Positions 46,591 to 55,484 of a stretch of DNA of 64,000 nt are shown here, one piece after another. Under the pieces are notes generated by a model. The model did not search any database, was not told the DNA's origin, and saw only the letters and a list, made by a program, of their open reading frames with translations. Origin of the DNA: Mycolicibacterium diernhoferi (GTDB lineage: Bacteria > Actinomycetota > Actinomycetes > Mycobacteriales > Mycobacteriaceae); assembly GCF_019456655.1 (NCBI RefSeq), contig NZ_CP080332.1, positions 3,410,001 to 3,474,000 of the forward strand, written 5' to 3'. The stretch's first letter is position 1; each line of letters opens with the position of its first letter. A program made the translations under genes and the position numbers.

Positions 46591-47070
46591 TCAGTCACCG
46601 CAAACCCGGTCCCCCAGTTCCTGCAGCAATGAATCCAACAGCGGCCGTTGACCTTTGAGTAGCTTCTCGCGCGCGTCGACCACACTGAACCAGCCCACCC
46701 GGTCCAACTCGGGGTACTCCCGGAACGTGCCGGACCCCTTGGGCCACTCCAGCGTGAACGTGTTGCTCACCGCATCGCGGACGTCCAGGTCGGCCTCGAC
46801 GGCGTAGACCGTGACCACCTTGCCGCTGGGTTGGCGCAATGGGGCGAACTCGATGCGCGGGCCGTCGGGCGCGGGGAGTCCGACTTCCTCGGTGAACTCG
46901 CGCCGGGCCGCGACCCACGGGTCCTCGGTGTCGTCGTACTCGCCCTTGGGGATGCTCCAGGCACCCTCGTCCTTGCGCGCCCAGAACGGGCCGCCGGGAT
47001 GACCGATCAGCACCTCCGGGATGCCGTCGATGACGCGGTACACCAACAGACCTGCGCTCAATCGCGGCAT
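46591..47070 (-). CDS. Nudix hydrolase
   Basis: 159 residues from the ATG at 47070 (MPRLSAG, the usual start of this family). The Nudix box at 43-65 is complete: G43, E49, then REFTEEVGL (57-65) with the metal-binding glutamates. Preceding WSIPKGEY and the start GLLVYR are typical of diadenosine-polyphosphate or Ap4A-like and NTP pyrophosphohydrolases. The stop is 8 nt from the convergent kinase gene. The substrate is not determined. Confidence 0.92.
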   Translation of the reverse strand: MPRLSAGLLVYRVIDGIPEVLIGHPGGPFWARKDEGAWSIPKGEYDDTEDPWVAARREFTEEVGLPAPDGPRIEFAPLRQPSGKVVTVYAVEADLDVRDAVSNTFTLEWPKGSGTFREYPELDRVGWFSVVDAREKLLKGQRPLLDSLLQELGDRVCGD

Positions 47071-47179
47071 ACCGCAGGCTAATGCGCACCGCAGGCCGGT
47101 TGTCAAGGATTGTCGGCCGCCGGAATTTAGCGCCCGTACCGCCGGTTACATCGTGCAGAAGCGAAAGAAGGCACCGGCC

Positions 47180-47440
47180 ATGAGGGCAAGACGATTCATC
47201 ACAGCGCTCGGGGTAGCGCTGGCGGGTGCGTCCATCGGGTGGGCCGCACCCGTGGGCGCGGCACCGGAGGGACCGGACAGCGTCGAGCAGACGGCCGGCG
47301 ACCTCCAGGTCCCGGCCGGCGTCATCGTGGTGGAACGACCCGGCGGTATCTCAATGGAGCGGACCAGAATGTCCGGTGTGCTCCCCGGTCTCGAACCGAT
47401 GCGGCTCGTCGGCGGCAGCGTCCTGTTCGAGGTCGGCTGA
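47180..47440 (+). CDS. Small secreted protein of unknown function
   Basis: 86 residues with a clear signal peptide (RARRFITALGVALAGASIGWAAPVGAA, cleavage near 28). The mature part is 58 residues, acidic at its start, without Cys. AAGAAGG is a reasonable ribosome-binding site before the ATG. Divergent from the Nudix gene. I do not recognise a family. Confidence 0.65.
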   Translation: MRARRFITALGVALAGASIGWAAPVGAAPEGPDSVEQTAGDLQVPAGVIVVERPGGISMERTRMSGVLPGLEPMRLVGGSVLFEVG

Positions 47441-47450
47441 CGCGCTGCGG

Positions 47451-47843
47451 TCAGAAGCCCGCCAGGCCGCGCGAGACATCGAGCAACCCCGCGGGTTCGA
47501 GCCCGAACACCTTGCCGTCACCGATGCCCGCCACGGCCGCCGGGCAGAACATCGAGATGGCCACCCCGGTGAACATGGTGGCCGGGCCCAGCGACATACC
47601 GGCGGTATCGGCCACCTTGGCGGCGACGTTGGCCGCGTTCTGTCCCGGCTCGGACAGCATCGGGCAGACCGACTGTCCCAGGGCGACGGTGTCGATGGCC
47701 GCGGGTGCGCTCACCCCGGCCTGGTCGAGCGCGGTCAGGAAGCTGTCGGTGACCGGGTCTGCGGACGCCGGGGCCGCGACAGCCAGTGCGGCGCTCGCCG
47801 CAGCAAGGGTGGACAGCAGGCAGGTCGGGGTGCGGCGCAGCAT
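47451..47843 (-). CDS. Secreted DUF732-type protein
   Basis: 130 residues. The signal peptide ends near PASADP (residue 28). The mature domain has the DUF732 pattern: SFLTALDQAGVS, then a Cys in QSVCPML, helix, a second Cys in SMFCPAAVAG. The two Cys would form a disulfide. The family is abundant in mycobacteria and has no agreed function. Its stop is 10 nt from the convergent small secreted protein gene, and its start is 20 nt from the stop of the next gene on the same strand. Confidence 0.83.
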   Translation of the reverse strand: MLRRTPTCLLSTLAAASAALAVAAPASADPVTDSFLTALDQAGVSAPAAIDTVALGQSVCPMLSEPGQNAANVAAKVADTAGMSLGPATMFTGVAISMFCPAAVAGIGDGKVFGLEPAGLLDVSRGLAGF

Positions 47844-47863
47844 GGTTACCGAGTCTACGGGGC

Positions 47864-48463
47864 TCACATGCCCGCCCACCCGGCATCGATCTGGGTGGCG
47901 ATGTCGATGATCCTGGCCTGCCGCGCGCCCAGGCTGTCGATCTCCCCCACCACGTGCGCGGCGATGAACCGTTTGATCTCGGCGTCGATACCGGCCAGCA
48001 CCCGCAGCACCTCGGCCCGCAGCGTGCCCGAGGTGACGTGGATGGAGATGTCGCGCGGGCCCGGCCTGTCCACATCGATGATGAGCAGCAGCGGGGCGGC
48101 CGCGCGGGCGGTGGCCGTGAGCGCGATCTCGCCGAACACCTGGAACCGGGGCTTGTCGATCCGCAGGTCGACGACCATCTTGATCTCCAGCGGGATCCGG
48201 ATGTCGAAGGTGATGGCGCGGCCCACCTGCCGGGTGACCCGCGGCGCCTGCACCTTCACCCGTGCCGTGACCTTGGCGATGCCGCCCGGCCCCTGACCCA
48301 TCGGGCCCATCTCGAACTCTTCGCCGGCGATCGCACCGATCGCATCCGCGACGCGCTTCTCGGTGACCGCGACTTCGAAGAACCGGCGGCCGAACTCCTC
48401 GTAGCTCAGATACTGCAGCGCAGCGTCGGCTGCCGGCGGTTCGGAGGGCGAAGAACTGTCCAT
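47864..48463 (-). CDS. Conserved mycobacterial-type protein of unknown function
   Basis: 199 residues, no signal peptide and no membrane span. The N-terminal YEEFGRRFFEVAVTEKRVADAIGAIAG and central beta-rich part (TFDIRIPLEIKMVVDLRIDKPRFQVF, starting at about 85) suggest an alpha/beta lipid- or ligand-binding fold, but no catalytic motif stands out. It lies 30 nt after the SnoaL-like gene and 20 nt before the DUF732 gene on the same strand. M. tuberculosis has an unassigned gene of similar size near malQ (Rv1780); identity is not established. Confidence 0.7.
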   Translation of the reverse strand: MDSSSPSEPPAADAALQYLSYEEFGRRFFEVAVTEKRVADAIGAIAGEEFEMGPMGQGPGGIAKVTARVKVQAPRVTRQVGRAITFDIRIPLEIKMVVDLRIDKPRFQVFGEIALTATARAAAPLLLIIDVDRPGPRDISIHVTSGTLRAEVLRVLAGIDAEIKRFIAAHVVGEIDSLGARQARIIDIATQIDAGWAGM

Positions 48464-48493
48464 GGTGCCTACAACCGTCTCATGCCGGGCGCC

Positions 48494-49327
48494 TCAGTCC
48501 GGGGTTCGGTCCCCGGCGTGGCCCTCTTCGAAGAACACACGCAACCGGCGGATCCGGGTCGGTCGAGACCCCACATCGGCGATCAGCACCGCATCGCCGC
48601 CGGGTCCGGTCACGCTGACGGCGACATGGCGCCCGGCCACGATCGTCGTGCGCCGCCGCGCTCCCGCCAGCGCCTCCACGAGTTCGGCCGGCCGTAGCCG
48701 ACCGCTGTCACCGGCGGTCAGCTCGGCATCCGACCCGAGCACGCGCCGCACCGACATCTCGTTGCCCGAACACGCATCGTCGACCACCTGCGCCACATAC
48801 CGTTTTCCGCGGGTCCCCACCCCGGCCAGCCCCGACATGAACCCGGCCGCCCCTGCAGGCCCCTGGTTGGTCAGCAACGCGCGGGTCAGCTGCACCGACG
48901 CAGGCACCGCGGCCGGCCCGTTGCGGGCGAACTGCCACGCCATGGCCGGCAGTTCCCAGTACGCCTGCAACCGGGAGATGCGCAGGTCCTCCGAGGTGAG
49001 TCCGGCCGGTCTCACGTCGTACCGGAGAATCGCCGGGATGCGCATCGACACCGCCGGGCCCATGGCCACTTCCAGCACCAGGTCGCGCAGCATCGTCTGG
49101 CCCCGCACGATGTCGATGTCTCGGTGGAAGGTGATGTCCCGCGGGCCGATGAAGGTGTCGTAGAACCGCTCGATCTCGGCCTGCCCGACATGCGGCCGCG
49201 AGCCCACCGGGTCCTCGATGGTGGCCGCGTCGGTGAACAGCCCGACCCAGCCGGTCCGGTCGTGCGCACCGGCCGCCGCGGGCGAGCGCTCCACCGTCGC
49301 CAGAACCGCACTTCGAGATGTGGACAT
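48494..49327 (-). CDS. Possible NTF2/SnoaL-fold protein, mycobacterial type
   Basis: 277 residues from the ATG at 49327. The N-terminal half (WVGLFTDAATIEDPVGSRPHVGQAEIERFYDTF at about 24) has the ketosteroid isomerase/SnoaL-like pattern. A central helical part and a second beta-rich half (VEALAGARRRTTIVAGRHVAVSVTG) follow, perhaps a second NTF2-like unit. Family members bind or isomerise small hydrophobic molecules. It diverges from a small hypothetical gene by 37 bp. Confidence 0.7.
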   Translation of the reverse strand: MSTSRSAVLATVERSPAAAGAHDRTGWVGLFTDAATIEDPVGSRPHVGQAEIERFYDTFIGPRDITFHRDIDIVRGQTMLRDLVLEVAMGPAVSMRIPAILRYDVRPAGLTSEDLRISRLQAYWELPAMAWQFARNGPAAVPASVQLTRALLTNQGPAGAAGFMSGLAGVGTRGKRYVAQVVDDACSGNEMSVRRVLGSDAELTAGDSGRLRPAELVEALAGARRRTTIVAGRHVAVSVTGPGGDAVLIADVGSRPTRIRRLRVFFEEGHAGDRTPD

Positions 49328-49364
49328 ATCCTTGGTTACCACCCCTGTGTGAAGGAGGACGGCG

Positions 49365-49748
49365 ATGAGCCAGAACGGGCCGTTCGGTATCGACCCTGAA
49401 GATTTTGACAGGCTCGCCCGCGAAGCCGGCGAGGGGCTGCGTGACGCGCTCGACCGGTTCGGCAAGCGCGCGGGCTGGGCCACCCTGATCGACCAGTTCA
49501 CCGGTCAGGCGCAGCCGTCCAAGCCGGAAACCACCGGTGACACCGGCGACGGGGTGTGGGCGATCTACACCGTGAACGCCGACGGCGGAGCCCACATCGA
49601 AGAGGTCTATCCGACCGAACTGGACGCGCTGCGAGCCAACAAGAACAACACCGACCCGGCGCGACGGGTCCGCTTCCTGCCGTACGGGATCGCGGTCAGT
49701 GTGCTCGACGCGCCCGAACAGCCCCGCGCGGACGGCTCACCTCACTAG
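49365..49748 (+). CDS. Small conserved hypothetical protein
   Basis: 127 residues, soluble. The N-terminal half is helical and amphipathic (FDRLAREAGEGLRDALDRFGKRAGW, 14-38). The C-terminal half has DGVWAIYTVNADGGAHIEEVYPTELDALRANKNNTDPARRVRFLPYG, which looks like a short beta-rich domain seen in several actinobacterial hypotheticals. AAGGAGG precedes the ATG. No function can be proposed. Confidence 0.75.
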   Translation: MSQNGPFGIDPEDFDRLAREAGEGLRDALDRFGKRAGWATLIDQFTGQAQPSKPETTGDTGDGVWAIYTVNADGGAHIEEVYPTELDALRANKNNTDPARRVRFLPYGIAVSVLDAPEQPRADGSPH

Positions 49749-49788
49749 ACTCTGCCGCGGTACGGGGACAACCGGCAAAGGGTGGGAC

Positions 49789-50193
49789 ATGATCAGAGGA
49801 CTGGCGGTCGCCGCAGCGCTTGCGGCGGTCACGTTGGGTTTTGCCCCGGCCGCGCTCGCCGACGACGAGTCGGGCCGCTATCCCACCGATGTGCCCGGCA
49901 TGAACTACCAGGCCGCCCTCGGCGCACCCTGCGAGAACACCCAGCTGTTCACCTTCGGCCGCGGCCGCGGCGGTCAGCCGATGAAGTGCAGCTGGATCCC
50001 CAACCAGTGGCCGCCGGTGCACACCGGGTTCTGGACGGTGTCCTACGACCTGCACGGCGTCCAGGAGGTCGGCGCGCCCTGCTCGGTGGCCAAGGGCGCC
50101 GCGCAGACCACCGACGGCCGGCCCATGCTGTGCCTGGGCGCGCGGGGCTGGCAACCCGGGGTGCTGACCGGCGACGGGTTCTTCCCGGCCTAG
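49789..50193 (+). CDS. Small secreted protein, Cys-rich, mycobacterial type
   Basis: 134 residues with a signal peptide cleaved near ALADD (residue 25). Four Cys (46, 64, 99, 114 or so) probably make two disulfides; the mature part is rich in Gly, Pro and Trp (SWIPNQWPP, ARGWQPG). Resembles other exported mycobacterial proteins of unknown role. GGGTGG precedes the ATG at 49789. Its stop codon shares four bases, CTAG, with the stop of the convergent FMN oxidase gene. Confidence 0.75.
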   Translation: MIRGLAVAAALAAVTLGFAPAALADDESGRYPTDVPGMNYQAALGAPCENTQLFTFGRGRGGQPMKCSWIPNQWPPVHTGFWTVSYDLHGVQEVGAPCSVAKGAAQTTDGRPMLCLGARGWQPGVLTGDGFFPA

Positions 50194-51362
50194 TTCATCG
50201 CGATCAGGTGATCGCGGGACAGGTCGGCGACGCTGCCGACGCCCATCAGGGTCAGCGTCTGCCGGATCTCCGCGGCGAGAATGCCCAGCACCGCCGCGAC
50301 ACCGTCGGCCCCGGCGACCGCCAGCCCGTACAGACAGGGCCGGCCGACCATCACCGCGTCGGCGCCCAACGCCAACGCCGTCACCGCATCGCTGCCCGAG
50401 CGCACGCCCCCGTCGAGCAGCACCGTCGCCCGGTCCCCGACCGCGTCGACCACCGCCGGCAGCGCCGCCAGTGACGGCACCGCCGGATTGAGTTGGCGGC
50501 CACCGTGATTGGAGACCACCACCCCGGTCGCACCGATCTGCACCGCGCGCTGCGCATCCGCGGGGTCGAGAATTCCCTTGACCACGAACGGGCCTTCCCA
50601 GCGGTCCCGCAGTGCGGCCACGTCGGCCCAGGTCAGATCGGGCCGGATCTGACGCTGCTGCACGGCCACCGACTCCACCGCGCCGGCCGCCCCGCGGGTG
50701 CCGGTGACGTTGGCCATCGTCATCCGGCGGTGCCGCAGCAGCCCGTACCACCAACCCGGGCGGACCGCGGCGTCGGCGATGCGGCGCGGCGTGAGGATCG
50801 GCGGATGCCCCATCCCGGTGCGACGCTCCCCCACCCGGTTTCCCTGCACCGGGACGTCGACGGTCACCACCAGGGTGCGGTAGCCGCTGTCGCGGGCGCG
50901 GTCGAGCATCGACGTCATGAAACCCGCGCGCTCACCCCACGGGTACAGCTGGAACCAGTGGTCGTGCCGGGTGCCCGTGGCCACCTCCTCGATGGAATAC
51001 GACGACGCGGTGCTCAGTGTCAGCCGGGTGCCGGCCTGCTCGGCCGCGCGGGCGGCACCGAGTTCACCGGTCCAGTGCGCCAACCCGGTCAGCCCGGTGG
51101 GCGACAACAGCACCGGCAGGTCCAGCCGTTCCCCGAACAACTCGACGCCGATGTCGGCACCGCTGTGCCCGGCCAGAACGCGTTGGCGCAGTGACCAGTT
51201 CGTGAACGCCGTCCGGTTTCCGTACAGGGTCCGCTCATCCTCGGCGCCGCCGTCCAGATACGCCCACACCATCGTCGGCAGCGCGCGCCGGGCGGCGGCG
51301 CGGTAGTCCTCGACGCAGACCAGCGGCGGCCGGGTGCGCAACCGGTACCCGAAGGCCGTCAT
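50190..51362 (-). CDS. FMN-dependent alpha-hydroxy acid oxidase/dehydrogenase
   Basis: 390 residues from the ATG at 51362, which overlaps the cyclase gene by 4 nt. The TIM-barrel family motifs are clear: LLSPTGLTGLAHWTGELGAARAAEQAG, TLVVTVDVPVQGNR, FVVKGILDPADAQRA (catalytic Lys region) and VVSNHGGRQLN (active-site His and Arg). LLDGGVRSGSDAVTALALGADAVMVGRP binds FMN phosphate. Oxidises an L-2-hydroxy acid such as lactate, glycolate or mandelate. Pairing with a cyclase-family hydrolase suggests a specific catabolic substrate. Confidence 0.92.
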   Translation of the reverse strand: MTAFGYRLRTRPPLVCVEDYRAAARRALPTMVWAYLDGGAEDERTLYGNRTAFTNWSLRQRVLAGHSGADIGVELFGERLDLPVLLSPTGLTGLAHWTGELGAARAAEQAGTRLTLSTASSYSIEEVATGTRHDHWFQLYPWGERAGFMTSMLDRARDSGYRTLVVTVDVPVQGNRVGERRTGMGHPPILTPRRIADAAVRPGWWYGLLRHRRMTMANVTGTRGAAGAVESVAVQQRQIRPDLTWADVAALRDRWEGPFVVKGILDPADAQRAVQIGATGVVVSNHGGRQLNPAVPSLAALPAVVDAVGDRATVLLDGGVRSGSDAVTALALGADAVMVGRPCLYGLAVAGADGVAAVLGILAAEIRQTLTLMGVGSVADLSRDHLIAMN

Positions 51363-52279
51363 CTGATCGCGATCGGGGTGGTCGGCGAACCGACCGCATT
51401 GCTGATGTGCAGCGGCGGCGCGGCCAGCAGGAAACTCCACCGGCCGTCCTCGGCGCAGGCCGCCGACAGGGCCTCCAGGTCCAGAATCTCGGCCAGCGGC
51501 ATACCCATATCGCGGATCAGCACACAGTGCAGCGGCACCACGGTGCCGGACTGCGCGCTCGGCAGGACCTCGATGGCCCAGTTGTCCGAGCCGAGCGCCG
51601 CCACCGATCGGTCGTGCAGCCAGCGCGCACAGGCCAGGTCGAGGCCCGGCTCGGTCTTCATCCATCCGGCCGGACCGTCGGCGAGAAGTTTTGCCCGCCA
51701 ACCAGTGCGGATCAACAGGAAGTCCCCTTCGGCCACCGTCACGCCTTGCGCCCGCTCGGCGGCGTCCAGGTCATCGGGGGTGATGGCGGTGCCGCCTTCC
51801 AACCACGGCACATTCTTGAGCCGGGCGATGTCGAGCAGCACGCCGCGGCCGACCAGACGATCGGTCATCGCATCGACGGCGAGCTTGCGGGCGCCGAACC
51901 GGGCGCCGACCTCATCGGTCGAATACCCGTTGTACATCCGGTCGTCGTAGGCGACGTGGGCCAGGCCGTCCCACTGCGTGCCCGACTGCAACGGCATGAT
52001 GATCCAGTCATCGGAGATCTGCACACCGTGCGGATCCGACCAGTCGTGCGGCGCCATCGACATCAGGTGCACCGGGTTGAGCCGTCCACCGATGCCGCTC
52101 TGCGGGCCGCTGCTGCCGACCGGGATGCTCAGCTGGAACACCCGGCCCGAGCGCACCTCGGTGGCCGCGGCCCGGATGTGCTCTCCGGTGACGAAGTTCA
52201 GAGTGCCCAGTTGATCGTCGGGACCCCAGCGCCCCCAGTTCGAGAGCTCCCGGCCGATGTCCCTGAAGTTGACACTCAT
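51359..52279 (-). CDS. Cyclase family (metal-dependent, kynurenine formamidase-like) hydrolase
   Basis: 306 residues of the cyclase/KynB superfamily. SGTQWDGLAHVAY (about 97-109) is a variant of the HxGTHxDxPxH motif in which the first His is replaced and metal ligands may be Asp and His. The rest (ERAQGVTVAEGDFLLIRTGWRAKLL) matches the family strongly. Reactions include hydrolysis of formylkynurenine or isatin. It precedes the FMN oxidase gene in a 4-nt overlap and diverges from a P450 over 68 bp. Confidence 0.85.
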   Translation of the reverse strand: MSVNFRDIGRELSNWGRWGPDDQLGTLNFVTGEHIRAAATEVRSGRVFQLSIPVGSSGPQSGIGGRLNPVHLMSMAPHDWSDPHGVQISDDWIIMPLQSGTQWDGLAHVAYDDRMYNGYSTDEVGARFGARKLAVDAMTDRLVGRGVLLDIARLKNVPWLEGGTAITPDDLDAAERAQGVTVAEGDFLLIRTGWRAKLLADGPAGWMKTEPGLDLACARWLHDRSVAALGSDNWAIEVLPSAQSGTVVPLHCVLIRDMGMPLAEILDLEALSAACAEDGRWSFLLAAPPLHISNAVGSPTTPIAIR

Positions 52280-52347
52280 GCGTTACAGAATTGCATATCA
52301 TTGTCAACCTCGGTGCAACCTTGCCGAACCCACCTCTGGAGGTATCC

Positions 52348-53562
52348 GTGCCGAACGCCCCGGTGCTCACGTTCGATACCGCCGACCCCGAATTCGTCCG
52401 CGACCCGTGGCCGCGCTATCAGCAGATCCGCGACCTGGGCGGGGTGGTGTTCAACGAACGGGTCAATCGGTGGATGGTTGCCGGTTTCGACGATGCCCGC
52501 ACAATTCTCACCACTGCAACGGTTTTCGGATCCGAGCGCGGCCAGGCCGAGCAGGCCGGGGTGTTCGGCGGCCCGACGATGGAGTTCTACGACGGCCCGC
52601 ATCACGACCGGATGCGCGCCATCTGGTCCGACGACTTCCGGCCGCGGACCCTCGCGGCGCTGCGCCCGGCGATCACCGAGGTGGTCCGCGCGCGACTCGC
52701 CCCGTGCCTGCGCCGGCTGCGGGCCGGCGAGACCGTCGAGGTGGTCGCCGAACTGACCCGCGGCATCCCCACCGAGGTGATCGCGCACCTGCTCGGTATC
52801 GAGTCGGACATGGCCGGCCGGTTCGCCGAGTGGAGCGACGCGATGGGCGCCTCGGCCGAGGGATACACCAACCCCGGTGAGCGCGGCGCCCGGTTGATCG
52901 CGGTCGGCAAGGCGGCGACCGCCGAACTCAACGAGTACATCCGTGCGCAGATCACCCGGCGGCGCTGTCCGTCCTTCACCGGCGACGATCTGATCACCAC
53001 GATGGTCCGCCACGACTACGCGTGTACTCACATGACCGAGCAGGAGATCATCGCGTCCAACACCCAGTTGGTGTTCGCGGGGAATGAGACCACCGCGAAG
53101 TTGCTCGCGCAGATCGTGGTCACACTGGCCGCACATCCCGAGCAACGCGACGCCCTGGCCGGGGATCCGGAACTGATCCCGGCCGCGGTCGAAGAGGTAC
53201 ACCGGCACGAGACCATCACCCATTCGGTGTTCCGGGACGCCATCGGCGAACGGGCGTTCGTCGGCGGGGTCCGGGTGCCGGACGGCCGGCGCATCACCTT
53301 GCTGTTGGGTGCGGCCAACCGGGACCCGGCCCGCTGGGAGCACCCGGAGCGTTTCGATGTGTTCCGGAAGAAGTTGCCGCACCTGGGTTTTGCGTTCGGC
53401 CTGCACAGCTGCCTGGGCATGAATCTGGCCCGGCTGGAAGCCCAGATCTTCGTGGAAGAACTGCTCGCCACACTGCCCCGCTGGCGGGTGCACGGGCAGG
53501 TCGACTACGGCAGGAACTTCGCGGTACGCGGGCCGGCCGCGGTGTACATCAGCGCGGCCTAG
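52348..53562 (+). CDS. Cytochrome P450 (class I, bacterial)
   Basis: 404 residues from the GTG at 52348, preceded by TGGAGG; ATG codons further upstream have no such signal. I-helix AGNETTA (about 244), ExxR in EEVHR, and the heme loop FGLHSCLG (Cys355) are intact. The I-helix acid-alcohol pair (Glu-Thr) is as expected. A family number cannot be given by eye. It is divergent from the cyclase gene and followed by a convergent TetR gene. No ferredoxin gene is next to it. Confidence 0.92.
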   Translation: MPNAPVLTFDTADPEFVRDPWPRYQQIRDLGGVVFNERVNRWMVAGFDDARTILTTATVFGSERGQAEQAGVFGGPTMEFYDGPHHDRMRAIWSDDFRPRTLAALRPAITEVVRARLAPCLRRLRAGETVEVVAELTRGIPTEVIAHLLGIESDMAGRFAEWSDAMGASAEGYTNPGERGARLIAVGKAATAELNEYIRAQITRRRCPSFTGDDLITTMVRHDYACTHMTEQEIIASNTQLVFAGNETTAKLLAQIVVTLAAHPEQRDALAGDPELIPAAVEEVHRHETITHSVFRDAIGERAFVGGVRVPDGRRITLLLGAANRDPARWEHPERFDVFRKKLPHLGFAFGLHSCLGMNLARLEAQIFVEELLATLPRWRVHGQVDYGRNFAVRGPAAVYISAA

Positions 53563-53583
53563 CGGTGGGACGGCTTGAGCGCG

Positions 53584-54189
53584 TCAGCCCTCCGGCGGTC
53601 CGACGCTGGACATCACCAGCTGCAGGAACGTCCGGTAGAGGTCTTCGCCGTCGAGGTGGCTGGCCAGCGTGACACCGTCATTGGTCGCCAGCAGCACCCG
53701 GGCCAGCGATTCCGCCGGGATCTTCAACGAACCACCCAGCCGCGCTACACCTTTGGTGATGTAATCGGCCAGCGAGCGCACCGTCTCGCGACGTTGGGCG
53801 GCCACCCGGTCCCGGGCCGCCGGATTGCGCATCAGGAACAGGGTGAACTCGTAGTTCAACGCCGCCGCCTGCTGTGCGTCGGTACCGCTGAGCACCCGCC
53901 ACCGCTCGGCGAATCCCTCCACGTCGATGTCGGCGAACCGGTCGAAGGACTCCATCACATCGGCGAACCCGTCCAGGAAGCGCTGACGGTGCCGTTCGAT
54001 CACCGCGAGGAAGAGTTCCTCCTTGCCGCCGAACTGCGCGTAGATGGCGCCACGGGTGTATCCGGCGGCCTCGGCGATGTCCTCCAGCGAACCGGCGTAT
54101 CCGCGGCCGGCGAAGATCTTCTCGGCCGCGTCGAGCAGGACGATGCGGGTCTGCTCCATGCGGCGTTCCCTGGTCCAGCGCTCGGTCAT
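53584..54189 (-). CDS. TetR-family transcriptional regulator
   Basis: 201 residues from the ATG at 54189. HTH SLEDIAEAAGYTRGAIYAQFGGKEELFLAV (about 33-63) is textbook TetR. It diverges from the CMD gene across a near-perfect 30-bp inverted repeat, so autorepression and control of the downstream P450 operon are likely. The stop lies 21 nt from the convergent P450 gene. Confidence 0.92.
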   Translation of the reverse strand: MTERWTRERRMEQTRIVLLDAAEKIFAGRGYAGSLEDIAEAAGYTRGAIYAQFGGKEELFLAVIERHRQRFLDGFADVMESFDRFADIDVEGFAERWRVLSGTDAQQAAALNYEFTLFLMRNPAARDRVAAQRRETVRSLADYITKGVARLGGSLKIPAESLARVLLATNDGVTLASHLDGEDLYRTFLQLVMSSVGPPEG

Positions 54190-54210
54190 CGGCCCATCCT
54201 CCCAGAGATC

Positions 54211-54240
54211 AATCTCAAATACAGCCTTGTATCTGAGATT
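54211..54240. promoter_or_regulatory. TetR operator, 30-bp inverted repeat
   Basis: AATCTCAAATACA (54211) and TGTATCTGAGATT (54228) are inverted copies matching at 12 of 13 positions with a 4-nt spacer. It lies 22 nt upstream of the tetR start and 91 nt before the CMD gene start. Confidence 0.85.
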
Positions 54241-54330
54241 CAAATCTGTACTGTCGTGACTGGCGTCACAGCCCTGACGTCGCCATCTCTTCGTGAACGC
54301 CCGCCCCGAGGAAGGGAACCCGTTGCCGTC

Positions 54331-54951
54331 ATGAGCGAACTCCAGCAGATGGCGCCGCTGACCGCCGAGCAGTGGGGCGATGCCGAGTACGCGGCGTTCG
54401 GCGCGCTGCTCGGCCTGCCCGCCGACAAGGTGCCCCGAGCCGGATCCGGCGAGGCGTATGACCCGCTGAACTTCGACATCATCGGCATGCTCGCCCACCA
54501 CCCCGAGATGGCGCGACTATTTCTGCGGTTCAACGGATTTCTACTGCAGCGCGGCGAGCTCGCCGGGCGGCTGCGCGAACTGATCATCCTGCGGGTGGCG
54601 CTGCGGCACCGGTCGGCATTCGAATGGGGTCAGCACGTCCGGATGGGCGCCGCCGTCGGTGTCACCGACGACGACGTCGCCGCCCTCATCAAGGGCAACG
54701 ATGGGTTCAGCGGCGCCGATCGGATCGTGCTCGACACGGTCGACGAACTGATCGCCGACGGAAAGGCGCAGTGGGACACCTGGCAGCGCCTCGTCGACAC
54801 GGTCGGCGAGCGGGCCGCGATGGAGGTCGTCTTCCTCGTCGGCACGTACGCCATGACCGGAATGGCGTTCAGCACCTGGGGACTACAGGCCAAACCGGGC
54901 AGCGCACCGCTGCCACCGCAGGACCCGACAACAGAAGAGGGACATCGATGA
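54331..54951 (+). CDS. Carboxymuconolactone decarboxylase (CMD) family protein
   Basis: 206 residues. The CMD core is LAGRLRELIILRVALRHRSAFEWGQHVRMGAAVGVTDDD; the usual redox CxxC of AhpD-like members is absent (RHRSAFEWGQH), so a lactone decarboxylase/isomerase-like or structural role is more likely. It ends in an ATGA overlap with the SnoaL-like gene. First gene after the TetR operator; likely inducible together with the P450. Confidence 0.85.
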   Translation: MSELQQMAPLTAEQWGDAEYAAFGALLGLPADKVPRAGSGEAYDPLNFDIIGMLAHHPEMARLFLRFNGFLLQRGELAGRLRELIILRVALRHRSAFEWGQHVRMGAAVGVTDDDVAALIKGNDGFSGADRIVLDTVDELIADGKAQWDTWQRLVDTVGERAAMEVVFLVGTYAMTGMAFSTWGLQAKPGSAPLPPQDPTTEEGHR

Positions 54952-55472
54952 ACCTGGAAGAGCGGATCGCCAAACACCGCCGGATGGCGGAGAGCTACCG
55001 CGACAAGTACGTGCTGCAGAAGATCGCCGACGGGGAGAACTACGACGAGTGGGAGTTCACCGACGACGCGGTGTACACCTCGCCCTACTTCGCTGCCGGC
55101 CAGGAGTTGGTGCTCAAAGACGTGGCGACGCATTGGGATATGGCCGCCACCATCGAGGCCAAGGCCTACGGCATCACCTTCCCGGATTGGAAGCCGGTGG
55201 ACTTCAAGCTGTGGCCGGCCGAGAACGGATTCGTGCAGCGCTACCGCTGGCAGGGCACCAACGTGAACACCGGCGAGGTGATGGGCTTCTACTCCATCAG
55301 CTTCGTCGACACCAACGAGGACGGCCAGATCACGCACTGGTCGACCTACGTCAACGACGAGGAATACGGGCCCTTCCTGGAGGCCGCCATCGGCGCCCGC
55401 GGACCGTTCCGCGGCGAGGATTACATGCAGGCGCTGGCAAAGCATTTCGAGAAGCACGGCCTGAGTTTCTAG
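54948..55472 (+). CDS. SnoaL/NTF2-like protein
   Basis: 174 residues with the N-terminal helical IAKHRRMAESYRDKYVLQKIADGENYDEWEFTDDAVYTSPYF, then a beta-sheet part VQRYRWQGTNVNTGEVMGFYSISFVDTNEDGQITHWSTYV. That order and the pattern of aromatic residues suit the SnoaL/ketosteroid isomerase-like superfamily. Possible acid-base residues are Asp and His near the cavity but none can be assigned. Placed between CMD and P450 genes (4 nt overlap upstream, 12 nt gap downstream). Confidence 0.75.
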   Translation: MNLEERIAKHRRMAESYRDKYVLQKIADGENYDEWEFTDDAVYTSPYFAAGQELVLKDVATHWDMAATIEAKAYGITFPDWKPVDFKLWPAENGFVQRYRWQGTNVNTGEVMGFYSISFVDTNEDGQITHWSTYVNDEEYGPFLEAAIGARGPFRGEDYMQALAKHFEKHGLSF

Positions 55473-55484
55473 AGGGAGCCCACG

